From DATAFF01 sp036257595 (lineage in GTDB: Bacteria > Pseudomonadota > Alphaproteobacteria > Rhizobiales > Aestuariivirgaceae): a stretch of 64,000 nt of DNA. The first letter of the stretch is position 1, and each line of letters opens with the position of its first letter. Location: the NCBI GenBank assembly GCA_036257595.1, contig DATAFF010000135.1, positions 43,998 to 107,997 of the forward strand, written 5' to 3'. The position numbers were made by a program, and so were the translations under genes. The notes under the pieces are model-generated. The model did no database searches and was not told the origin of the DNA. It saw nothing but the letters and a program-made list of their open reading frames with translations. Of the stretch, positions 54,720 to 63,521 are shown in pieces.

Positions 54720-55757
54720 ATGAGAGGTGCATTCGCAGCATTGGCGCTGGCGGCGCTGTTGGCCGCAGCCCCGACCCTTGATGCCGAAGCCAAGACCAAG
54801 GTGGTGATCGGCGAGCAGACCTGGACCGGCGCCACCGCCATCCAGAACGTGCTCAAGGTGGTTCTGGAGAAATATCTCGACGCCGAGGTCGGCTCGATCG
54901 CCGCCGGCGAGCCGGTGCTCTGGGAGGCCATGGACCGTGGCGATGGCAGCGTCGATATCCTGCCCGACGTCTGGAGCGAGCACCTTCCCGAGCAGCTGAA
55001 CAAATATGTGGTGCCGGGTAGCCGCGAGACGGTGATCCTCAACGCCAAGCCCTATCTCGGCCGAGAAGGCATCTACGTGCCGGGCTACGTCCAGGATCAG
55101 CACGGCATCAAGAAGGTGACCGACCTCGCCGATCCCGAGAAGGCGAAGCTCTTCGACGCCGATGGCGACGGCAAGGGCGAATGGTGGGCCGGCGCGGTGG
55201 GCTGGGAAGCCACCAACCACAGCGAGGTCCGCGCCAAGTCCTATGGTTTCGACAAGTACTTCACGGCCACCACCGTCGAGCAGCCGGTGTTCCTGGCCCA
55301 GCTCGATGCCGCCATCACCAAGAAACAGCCGATCCTGTTTTATTATTGGGAGCCGGAATGGATCTTCGCGGTCTTCGATCTTCGCAAATTGGAGGAGCCG
55401 GAATTCGACGGCTATGCGACCGACGATTTCAAGGACAATCCCAAATACAAGAAGGATGGCTGCTACAAGTTCTATCAGCCCAAGGTCGCGCCCGACTGGC
55501 TCGAGAAAAGCAGCATCACCTGCGACCAGCCGCCGACCCACGTCTATATCGCCCACTCCAAGGAGCTGGCCACTCGTTCCCCCGACATCTCGAAGTTCCT
55601 GAAGCAGATCACGCTCGATGGCGACACCGTCAATCAGTGGATCCTGGCGATCGACCGCGAGAAGAAGCCTCCGGAGGATGTCGCCCGCGACTGGGTCGAG
55701 GCCAACAAGGCCAAGGTCGAGGGTGAATGGCTGAAGGACGTGCCGCGCACTAACTGA
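54720..55757 (+). CDS. Betaine-type ABC substrate-binding protein (ProX/OpuAC fold)
   Basis: A 345-residue periplasmic protein with a signal peptide ending near DAEA. The OpuAC fold is shown by VVIGEQTWTGATAIQNVLKVV and DILPDVWSEHLPEQLNKYV; aromatic residues such as FYYWEPEW and WWAGAVGWEA are candidates for the quaternary-amine cage. GGAGGAG lies just before the ATG. Two C-terminal cysteines (GCYKF, TCDQPP) could bond. Its stop overlaps that of the convergent oxidoreductase gene by eight bases. Confidence 0.9.
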   Translation: MRGAFAALALAALLAAAPTLDAEAKTKVVIGEQTWTGATAIQNVLKVVLEKYLDAEVGSIAAGEPVLWEAMDRGDGSVDILPDVWSEHLPEQLNKYVVPGSRETVILNAKPYLGREGIYVPGYVQDQHGIKKVTDLADPEKAKLFDADGDGKGEWWAGAVGWEATNHSEVRAKSYGFDKYFTATTVEQPVFLAQLDAAITKKQPILFYYWEPEWIFAVFDLRKLEEPEFDGYATDDFKDNPKYKKDGCYKFYQPKVAPDWLEKSSITCDQPPTHVYIAHSKELATRSPDISKFLKQITLDGDTVNQWILAIDREKKPPEDVARDWVEANKAKVEGEWLKDVPRTN

Positions 55758-56811
55758 AGCGATCAGGCCCGAATGGTGCAAGGAGGGGATGCCGCCTGCC
55801 GGTGAGCATCTCCTCGGCACCCCATGCTCCTACCGCCGCCGCATTCGTCATCCCCGAATGCATCGCCGCGACATAGAGGCCGGAAACCGGCGGCACAAAG
55901 CCGATCACCGGGAAGCCATCCGCCGGCGTGGGGCGGTGACCGATCGTGTAGCGCTCCATGCGCGCGTTCTCCGCTCCCCGAACCTGCCGGCGCACGGTTT
56001 CCAAGAGATCTTTGGCGATCGCCGCGGGATCGCCGGTGATCGGCGACCCGCCGAAATCTGACCCGATGATGAGCCGCCCCTCCAGCGTCTGCCGCACATC
56101 CATGCCCGGCCCGACCACGATGCGCCGCAACACCGGCTCAAGCGGCGCCGTGTGGAGTAGGAGTCCCGGCGTTGTGTCGAGCTTCAGCGTCGCTGCGCCG
56201 GCGGTGGCGACGAGCGCCGGGCTGCCGGCACCTGCCGCCACTGCCACCAGATCCGCCGCGATCGTCTCTTCTCCCGTCCTGATGCCCGCCACCCGACCGC
56301 GTTCCACCACGATCTCCGCGACATGGGCACGGATCAGCCGGGCCTCCGAAGCCGCGAGCAGTGCCCGGACCGCCATCGCAGGTTCGGCAGCGCCTTCCGC
56401 TTCGGCGAAGGCTGCGAGCGCCGGCGGCTCGCGGAGCCCGGGTTCGAGCCGCGCCGCCTCCGCACCATCCACCAGCCGAACCGGGTAGCCCCAGGCTCGA
56501 TGCTGCGCCACATAGTCCCGCAGCGCCGGCTCCGCTAGGTCATAGGTCAGGCACCCGCTCCAGCTCACGCCGAGTCCCGGCATCGCTTCGCCAAGCTGAC
56601 GCCACAGCTTCAGGCTCGCAATGCGCAGGTGGTAATAGGGCTCGGGGTTCCCCCAGCTGGCATTGAGCCATCCGAAGGTGGCCGGCGTCGCCACCCCGCC
56701 CGCTCCGCTCTCGGCAATCACCGTCACCCTCGCCCCGCGCCTGGCCAGATGGTAGGAGAGGGAAGAACCGATGATCCCGCCGCCGATAACGGCCACTCTG
56801 GCCATTGTCAT
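55750..56811 (-). CDS. FAD-dependent oxidoreductase (DadA/glycine-oxidase-like)
   Basis: A 353-residue D-amino-acid dehydrogenase/glycine-oxidase-like flavoprotein. The FAD loop is VAVIGGGIIGSSLSYHLARRG at the N-terminus; AVAAGAGSPALVA and the C-terminal HRPTPADGFPVIGFVPPVSGLYVAAMHSG close the fold, shown here in outline. Being next to a betaine-type importer, it may oxidise an imported N-methylated amine, but that is inference. It is divergent from the DUF2277 gene across only 33 bases. Confidence 0.88.
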   Translation of the reverse strand: MTMARVAVIGGGIIGSSLSYHLARRGARVTVIAESGAGGVATPATFGWLNASWGNPEPYYHLRIASLKLWRQLGEAMPGLGVSWSGCLTYDLAEPALRDYVAQHRAWGYPVRLVDGAEAARLEPGLREPPALAAFAEAEGAAEPAMAVRALLAASEARLIRAHVAEIVVERGRVAGIRTGEETIAADLVAVAAGAGSPALVATAGAATLKLDTTPGLLLHTAPLEPVLRRIVVGPGMDVRQTLEGRLIIGSDFGGSPITGDPAAIAKDLLETVRRQVRGAENARMERYTIGHRPTPADGFPVIGFVPPVSGLYVAAMHSGMTNAAAVGAWGAEEMLTGRRHPLLAPFGPDRFS

Positions 56812-56844
56812 GGGCGGTCAAAATCGCGTGAGGAGAATGCCGTC

Positions 56845-57120
56845 ATGTGTCGCAACATCAAGACCTTGCACAATTTCGAGCCTCCTGCCACCCCCGATGA
56901 GGTCCGGGCGTCGGCTGTGCAGTTCGTCCGCAAGCTGAGCGGTTTCACCCGTCCCTCGAAGGTCAATGAGGCTGCCTTCAACCGCGCCGTCGATCAAGTG
57001 ACCGAGGCCGCCCAGGATCTTCTCCATTCCCTCGTCTCCCACGCGTCGCCGCGCAATCGCGATACCGAGATTGCCAAGGCACGAGTCCGCGCCGCCAAGC
57101 GCTTTGCGACCACCCACTGA
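56845..57120 (+). CDS. DUF2277 family protein
   Basis: A 91-residue protein starting MCRNIKTLHNFEPPATPDEV, the hallmark of DUF2277, a widespread small family without known function. FVRKLSGFTRPSKVNEAAFN and the basic C-terminus are also typical. GTGAGGAGAA lies just before the ATG. Its TGA stop is followed at once by the ATG of the HisD-family gene (TGAATG), so translation is coupled. Confidence 0.9.
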   Translation: MCRNIKTLHNFEPPATPDEVRASAVQFVRKLSGFTRPSKVNEAAFNRAVDQVTEAAQDLLHSLVSHASPRNRDTEIAKARVRAAKRFATTH

Positions 57121-58461
57121 ATGCCGATGAGTCCCGTCGTCAATCTGTTCGATCTTGCCACCCTGTCGTCGGCGGAGCGCGCTCGCCTCCTGCGCCGCAC
57201 CGAGACCGATCTCGCACCCTATGAGAGCAAGGTCAGGGCCATCATCGATGCCGTGGTCGCCGACGGCGACGAGGCGCTCGCCCGCTTTGCCCGAGAGTTC
57301 GACCGCTCCCCGGTCGATGCCGCGAGCCTCGCCGCCACCCCCGCCGACTTCGACGCTGCCGAGCGCACTCTCGATCCCGAGGTGCGAGCGGCGATGGATT
57401 ACGCCGCCGATTCGATCCGCCGCTTCCATCAGAGCCAGATGCCGGAGGAGATGTGGCTCAACGAGGTGCGGCCCGGCGTCTTCGCCGGCGAGCGCAGCCG
57501 GCCGATCCCGTCGGTTGCCTGCTACGTCCCGCGCGGCAAGGGCGCGTTTCCCTCCGTCGCCATGATGACCACCATTCCGGCCAGGGTGGCCGGTGTCTTT
57601 GATGTCATCGTGCTTACCCCGCCGGGACCGGACGGCAAGGTTGACGATGCCACCCTGGTCGCTGCCCGCATCGCCGGTGTCGATCGCGTCTACAAGGCCG
57701 GCGGCGCCCAGGGCGTGGCAGCCGTGGCTTACGGAACCCGGACCATCCCGCGTTGCACCAAGATCATCGGCCCTGGCAGCCCCTGGGTAGCAATGGCCAA
57801 GCGGTTGGTATCTCACCTCATCGACACCGGCACGCCGGCCGGCCCGAGCGAGCTCATCGTCTTTGCCGACGATTCAGCCGATGGCCGGCTTGCCGGTCTT
57901 GACCTCCTGATCGAAGCCGAGCACGGACCTGACAGCTCGGCATTTCTGGTCACCTGGAGCCGCCGCGTCGCCGAGGAGGCCCGCGCCGCCATTCCGACCT
58001 ATTGGCAGAGAATGGGCAAGCAGCGCGTCGATTTCTCTGCCGCCGTTCTGTCGGGCCCGATCGGCGGCATCGTGCTGGCGCCAACCCCCGAGGATGCCAT
58101 CGCCTTCGTCAACGACTATGCCCCCGAGCATCTTCAAGTGCTGTCGCGTGAGCCGTTCCAATATCTCGGGCGCTTCGATCATGCCGGCGAGATACTGCTC
58201 GGCGAGCACACGCCGGCGACGCTCGGCAATTTCGTCATCGGGCCCAACCATGTGCTGCCGACCAGCGGCTGGGCTCGCACCGCTTCGCCCGTCTCGGTGT
58301 TGGATTTCATGAAGCGGACGTCGATCGCCTATGTCACCGGCAGCGGCTATCCCGAACAGGCCCGCCACGCTCATGCCCTTGCCACCTATGAGGGCTTCGA
58401 AGCCCATGCCAATGCCGTATCGGAGATGCGCGACGCGCTGCTTCGAAAGGACAAGAACTAG
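57121..58461 (+). CDS. hisD: HisD-family dehydrogenase (histidinol dehydrogenase-like)
   Basis: A 446-residue NAD-dependent, zinc-type dehydrogenase. Seen are CYVPRGKGAFPSVAMM, KAGGAQGVAAVAYGT, GPSELIVFADDSAD, the catalytic Glu-His in YAPEHLQVL and the C-terminal HANAVS. Against E. coli HisD, the zinc ligand Gln259 is Glu here (LLIEAEHGPDS) and Asp360 aligns with Glu (LGEHTPAT). Such changes are found in paralogues acting on other alcohols, for example sulfopropanediol dehydrogenase. The symbol names the family; the histidine-pathway role is doubtful, as no other his genes except hisS are near. Confidence 0.85.
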   Translation: MPMSPVVNLFDLATLSSAERARLLRRTETDLAPYESKVRAIIDAVVADGDEALARFAREFDRSPVDAASLAATPADFDAAERTLDPEVRAAMDYAADSIRRFHQSQMPEEMWLNEVRPGVFAGERSRPIPSVACYVPRGKGAFPSVAMMTTIPARVAGVFDVIVLTPPGPDGKVDDATLVAARIAGVDRVYKAGGAQGVAAVAYGTRTIPRCTKIIGPGSPWVAMAKRLVSHLIDTGTPAGPSELIVFADDSADGRLAGLDLLIEAEHGPDSSAFLVTWSRRVAEEARAAIPTYWQRMGKQRVDFSAAVLSGPIGGIVLAPTPEDAIAFVNDYAPEHLQVLSREPFQYLGRFDHAGEILLGEHTPATLGNFVIGPNHVLPTSGWARTASPVSVLDFMKRTSIAYVTGSGYPEQARHAHALATYEGFEAHANAVSEMRDALLRKDKN

Positions 58462-58485
58462 CGCGTGATGCTTTAAGCATCGCGC
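58461..58485 (+). terminator. Hairpin at the end of the HisD-family gene
   Basis: GATGC (58467-58471) pairs with GCATC (58477-58481), and GCGC (58461-58464) with GCGC (58482-58485), with a two-base bulge. It overlaps the last base of the stop codon. No T run follows, so it may be a weak terminator or 3' stabiliser. The rest of the gap to 58657 shows nothing else. Confidence 0.45.
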
Positions 58486-58657
58486 TGCCTGCGCAATTCT
58501 TGCCACATTCTTCCCTCCAAACCGCAAGGTTCTGCCAATGGTGCGCAACATTCATGACCCAATGTTGGGTTCTTCTTCATACGGTTGAGTCGGGAACAAC
58601 CGGGTTGGTCGCCCAAGCGGCGTTGGCGATCTCATCAGTGCCTTGTGGGGAGGCCTC

Positions 58658-58828
58658 ATGAAGATCATCCAGGTCACCGAGGGCGCGGAGGTCGTTAACG
58701 CGACCAGCACCTCGATCGTCAAGGAAACCATAGAAACGATATTGGCAGGGGAGAGCCTCCCGGAGGAGGTGGAGGAGCCGCCACGCCCATGGCCGCATGA
58801 CGGCGTGGTGCGAAGCTGGGCCTACTAA
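58658..58828 (+). CDS. Small acidic protein of unknown function
   Basis: A 56-residue protein, start MKIIQVTEGAEVVNATS, with GGGGAGG four bases before the ATG. The middle is acidic (LPEEVEEPP) and the tail PRPWPHDGVVRSWAY is rich in proline and aromatic residues. No family is recognised. The tail resembles that of the small protein at 62927-63079 (ARPWHPSWIYAM). It stands 65 bases before dgoK on the same strand. Confidence 0.55.
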   Translation: MKIIQVTEGAEVVNATSTSIVKETIETILAGESLPEEVEEPPRPWPHDGVVRSWAY

Positions 58829-58892
58829 GAGGGGTGATTTGCCGCGGCATTGACGCTTAAATGACCGCAATGGGTCATTGGGACGTTGTTGC

Positions 58893-59825
58893 ATGTCTGC
58901 GAATTCCCCCGTGCCGGCCGTCATTTCGGTGGATTGGGGCCTCTCGTCGCTCAGATGCCGCCTGGTCGATGATGGCGGGGCGATCATCGCGTCCCGCCAG
59001 TCGAGCAATGGTGTCAGAGCCATTGTGCATCGCAATTTTCGTGACGCGCTGCTGGCCGAGATCGGCAGTTGGATCGAAGCGCATCGGGGAACCCCGGTGC
59101 TGCTGTCGGGCATGATCGGCAGCCGCCTCGGCTGGGTGGAGGCGCCTTATGTTGCCTGCCCCGCCGGTCTCGGAGAGATCGGCCAGGCGCTGCTACCGCT
59201 CGATGTCGCCGGGCTGTCGCGGACCTTCATCGTTCCCGGCGTGAAGTTCCTGACCCCCGATCGCGCCGACATCATGCGCGGCGAGGAATGCGAGGTCCTG
59301 GGCTGCCTCGCCGATCCATCTTCGCAGGCAGCGCTCTATGTTGCCCCTGGCACCCACAGCAAATGGATTGCTGTCGACGGCGATCGCATCGCCAGCTTCA
59401 CCACGATAATGACCGGCGAGCTGTTCTCGCTGCTCGCGGGCGCGAGCTCGCTGGCCGAGATGGTGTCGGCCACTTCCGGCGATGACGCGTCCTTCCTGGA
59501 GGGCCTGAACCTCGCCCGCCAAGCCGCCACGACGGGTGGGGTCCTGCCGCTCCTGTTCACGATCAGGGCCAATGGCGTGCTGGGACGACGCTCCCCGCCG
59601 CAGTCGCGCAGCCTGTTGAGCGGCATGCTGATCGGCTCCGAGCTGGCCTATGGGCTTTCGGGGCACGGCGGGAGCGATCTGTTGATCGTCGGTGACGACC
59701 AGCTTGCCGACCGCTATCAGCAGGCCCTGTCGCGGGCTTTCGGACGCCCGAGCCGCCGCGGACCGAGTGCCGCCGCTGCGCTCGGCCATCTCGCAATTGC
59801 CAGACATCGCGGATTGACGCCATGA
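58893..59825 (+). CDS. dgoK: 2-dehydro-3-deoxygalactonokinase
   Basis: A 310-residue kinase of the DgoK family, phosphorylating 2-keto-3-deoxy-galactonate at C6. The actin-like phosphate loop is ISVDWGLSSLRCRLVDDGG; LLSGMIGSRLGWVEAPYVACP and APGTHSKWIAVDGDRIASF are family signatures. The ATG at 58893 is used; an upstream TTG adds five residues. It overlaps dgoA by four bases. The two enzymes complete galactonate or galactose (DeLey-Doudoroff) breakdown. Confidence 0.92.
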   Translation: MSANSPVPAVISVDWGLSSLRCRLVDDGGAIIASRQSSNGVRAIVHRNFRDALLAEIGSWIEAHRGTPVLLSGMIGSRLGWVEAPYVACPAGLGEIGQALLPLDVAGLSRTFIVPGVKFLTPDRADIMRGEECEVLGCLADPSSQAALYVAPGTHSKWIAVDGDRIASFTTIMTGELFSLLAGASSLAEMVSATSGDDASFLEGLNLARQAATTGGVLPLLFTIRANGVLGRRSPPQSRSLLSGMLIGSELAYGLSGHGGSDLLIVGDDQLADRYQQALSRAFGRPSRRGPSAAAALGHLAIARHRGLTP

Positions 59826-60459
59826 CCAACCCGTCTTCCATCTTGCGGTCCCTGATCGCCCAGGCGCCGATCATCGCCATTCTGCGCGGCCTCGCGCCGG
59901 AGGAGGCGGCGAGCGTCGGGCAATCTTTGCAACAGGCCGGAATCCGGTTGATCGAGGTACCGCTCAACGGCGCCCGCGCCCCCGAAGCGATCGCCAGGCT
60001 CGCCGCCCTGGCGCTGCCCGACGTGCTGATCGGCGCCGGCACGGTGGTGAACTGGCGTGATGTCGCCGGCCTTCCGGCGCTTGGCTGCCGCTACATTGTC
60101 ACTCCCAATCTCGCCCCCGAGGTCATTGCTGCCGCCATCGAGCACGGGCTCGAATCGATCATCGGGGTGGCAACGCCGAGCGAAGCCTTCAAGGCGCTGG
60201 CCTGCGGCGCCACCTTGCTCAAAATGTTCCCCGCCGAGCAGATGTCGCCCGCCGTGCTGAAGGCCTGGCGCGCCGTTCTGCCGCCCGGCACCGGGCTGAT
60301 TCCGGTCGGCGGCGTTACCCCTGACACCGCTGTCGACTGGCTGGCGGCCGGCGCCGTCGGCGTCGCCCTTGGCTCGGCGATCTTCAGCCCGTCCCGCCGC
60401 CCGAGCCTCGCAGCCGATGCCCTGATCGGCTGCTCCCGTCTGCTCGCCGATCGGGCTCG

Positions 60460-60463
<4 letters not shown>
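59822..60463 (+). CDS. dgoA: 2-dehydro-3-deoxy-6-phosphogalactonate aldolase
   Basis: A 213-residue KDPG/KDPGal aldolase giving pyruvate and glyceraldehyde 3-phosphate. Family motifs are IIAILRGLAPEEA, the glutamate in IRLIEVPLNG, VLIGAGTVVNW and the Schiff-base lysine in LLKMFPAEQ near residue 136; VPLNGARAP and VGGVTP are typical of the galactonate type. It is coupled to dgoK (ATGA) and its stop forms a CTAG overlap with the convergent alpha-glucosidase gene. Confidence 0.93.
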
Positions 60464-62097
<1,634 letters not shown>

Positions 62098-62140
62098 ATT
62101 ATCCTTTTCCATCAACTGAATGACCCATGGAATTGGTACC

Positions 62141-62455
62141 ATGAACCAGGTGCTTACCAGACTCGGTGTGCTCTCGGCACATCCCGCCGCCTTTGCCATC
62201 CTCTTAGCCTACGCCGCGCTCTGGATCATCTTCGAGCCGAGCACCTTCGACTGGCACGGCGTCGCCACCCTTTGTACCTGGTTCATGACTTTGCTGATCC
62301 AGCGGGCCGAGCATCGCGACACCCAGGCCATTCATGCCAAGCTCGACGAGCTGCTGCACATACACGGCGAGGCGCGCAACGCGCTCACCCGGATGGATGA
62401 GCGTGAGCCGGAGGAGATCGAGCGCTTCCGGTCGCAGCAGCGGCAGAGCGATTGA
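62141..62455 (+). CDS. Low-affinity iron permease-like membrane protein
   Basis: A 104-residue protein with two helices (PAAFAILLAYAALWIIF and WHGVATLCTWFMTLLIQ) followed by the charged tail HRDTQAIHAKLDELLHIHGEARNAL, the pattern of the bacterial low-affinity Fe/Cu permease family. Despite the name, transport has not been shown for these short forms. It is divergent from the alpha-glucosidase across 43 bases. The gap to 62581 shows nothing clear. Confidence 0.82.
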   Translation: MNQVLTRLGVLSAHPAAFAILLAYAALWIIFEPSTFDWHGVATLCTWFMTLLIQRAEHRDTQAIHAKLDELLHIHGEARNALTRMDEREPEEIERFRSQQRQSD

Positions 62456-62581
62456 GTATTTGCTGAACCGACCGTTCAGACTCGGTTCATCGCTTCTACT
62501 TACAATGCTTTCCCGTGAACAACGACGAGTCGAGCGGACGAGACCGCCTCCTCGTTGGAATTGCGGGAAAGGATGCAAATC

Positions 62582-62779
62582 ATGTTGCAGGCAGTTTCCG
62601 GCTACTTCTTTCCGACCCGTTCAGAGAGTGATGATTCGATCCCGGTCAGGGGATATGCCCGCCAGCGGCTCGACATGATCCGTCGCGCCATGCGCGACTA
62701 TGGCCACCTGCTCGATCAGGACACCACGAACCGCATCAAGGCCGAGATCGCCGACGCAGAGAGGTGCCGCATCGACTGA
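62582..62779 (+). CDS. Small protein of unknown function
   Basis: A 65-residue ORF starting MLQAVSGYFFPTRSESDD, with AAAGGA eight bases before the ATG. The rest is helical and charged (GYARQRLDMIRRAMRDYGHLL). No family is recognised; coding is supported by the ribosome binding site and clean amino-acid composition only. Confidence 0.5.
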   Translation: MLQAVSGYFFPTRSESDDSIPVRGYARQRLDMIRRAMRDYGHLLDQDTTNRIKAEIADAERCRID

Positions 62780-62926
62780 TCGACCACCCTGGGCCTCGGA
62801 GCGATATAGATTCTCGGCAGCCGCCGAGGCGGCCGAATGCTTTATTGTGCACGCGTCTTCGCCACAATATGGACCGCAATCCTGCGTCATATTGAACCTG
62901 AGACGGCTGCCAAGGAAGCAACGGTT

Positions 62927-63079
62927 ATGAAGACCGAGGAAAAACAGGCGGCATCAAGCATCGACAGTTCACGCGTTCCTCTCACTGCACCTCAGGAAGC
63001 CGACGAGCCGACCTCCAGCGCGGCTCAATCGCCAAAGCCGGCGCGGCCATGGCATCCGAGCTGGATCTACGCAATGTAG
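62927..63079 (+). CDS. Small polar protein of unknown function
   Basis: A 50-residue ORF starting MKTEEKQAASSIDSSRV, with AAGGA ten bases upstream. The body is polar and low in complexity; the tail ARPWHPSWIYAM is rich in aromatic residues and resembles the end of the small protein at 58658-58828. It is the last gene before the tRNA fragment. From 63080 to 63246 I see no gene I would support. Confidence 0.45.
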   Translation: MKTEEKQAASSIDSSRVPLTAPQEADEPTSSAAQSPKPARPWHPSWIYAM

Positions 63080-63246
63080 CGCCAGGTGCGCCAGGTGACA
63101 TTGCCGACCCGCACAGGTTGATGACCCTGAATGATCCGGAGGACGCGAACAACGCCCTCCGGCTTCAGCGGAGTGTCTGGTGCTTCTTCGGCGCTGCAGA
63201 AGATTGATCGCCAGCGATTCGGCGGGCGCTGTCCATTCGGCAGAAG

Positions 63247-63313
63247 CAGGCAGCAGGCATTAGGCAAGCCTTTGAACGGAGGTCACCGCCGATTGCCTAA
63301 GCATGACTGCCTG
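63247..63313. repeat. Heptamer hairpin repeat, copy 3 (short form)
   Basis: The left arm GGCAGCAGGCATTAGGCAA (63249-63267) matches copy 1 at 17 of 19 bases. CAGGCAG (63247-63253) pairs with CTGCCTG (63307-63313), and TTAGGCAA (63260-63267) with TTGCCTAA (63293-63300). It lacks the long tandem run of copies 1 and 2. It ends four bases before the tRNA-Ala fragment. Confidence 0.75.
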
Positions 63314-63317
63314 TCTT

Positions 63318-63367
63318 TGGTGGAGCCAGGCGGGATCGAACCGCCGACCTCTTGAATGCCATTCAAG
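63318..63367 (-). other. 3' fragment of tRNA-Ala(GGC), probable attachment site
   Basis: On the minus strand, bases 63367 to 63318 spell the anticodon arm (loop TGGCATT, anticodon GGC), variable loop, T arm (GGCGG TTCGATC CCGCC), 3' acceptor strand TGGCTCC, A and CCA of tRNA-Ala. The 5' acceptor strand and D arm are missing: beyond 63367 the sequence is unrelated. So it cannot be a working tRNA. A 50-base 3' tRNA copy beside an integrase is the usual mark of an att site left by site-specific integration. Confidence 0.88.
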
Positions 63368-63470
63368 AATTCATCCTACGCCCTACCCCGCTTGCCTTCG
63401 CACAACCCCACTGAATCGCACTCATTTCTACGTTGAAACCCTCACGACTTCGCTTGAATACCGCCCAGAA

Positions 63471-63499
63471 TGGTTGCTAGTTGTCGCTATTAGCAACCA
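63471..63499. promoter_or_regulatory. Perfect 9-bp inverted repeat upstream of the integrase
   Basis: TGGTTGCTA (63471-63479) and TAGCAACCA (63491-63499) are perfect inverted copies around 11 bases. The right arm ends 22 bases before the integrase ATG. It may be an operator of the integrase promoter or an excisionase/integrase arm site. The rest of 63368-63521, the left end of the element, shows no gene. Confidence 0.5.
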
Positions 63500-63521
63500 A
63501 GCGGGCGGGGGCCCCCATTCA

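Noticed and set aside
63067..63267. A minus-strand ORF of 66 codons near the tRNA fragment
   Set aside because: It starts inside repeat copy 3, lacks a ribosome binding site and no family is recognised.
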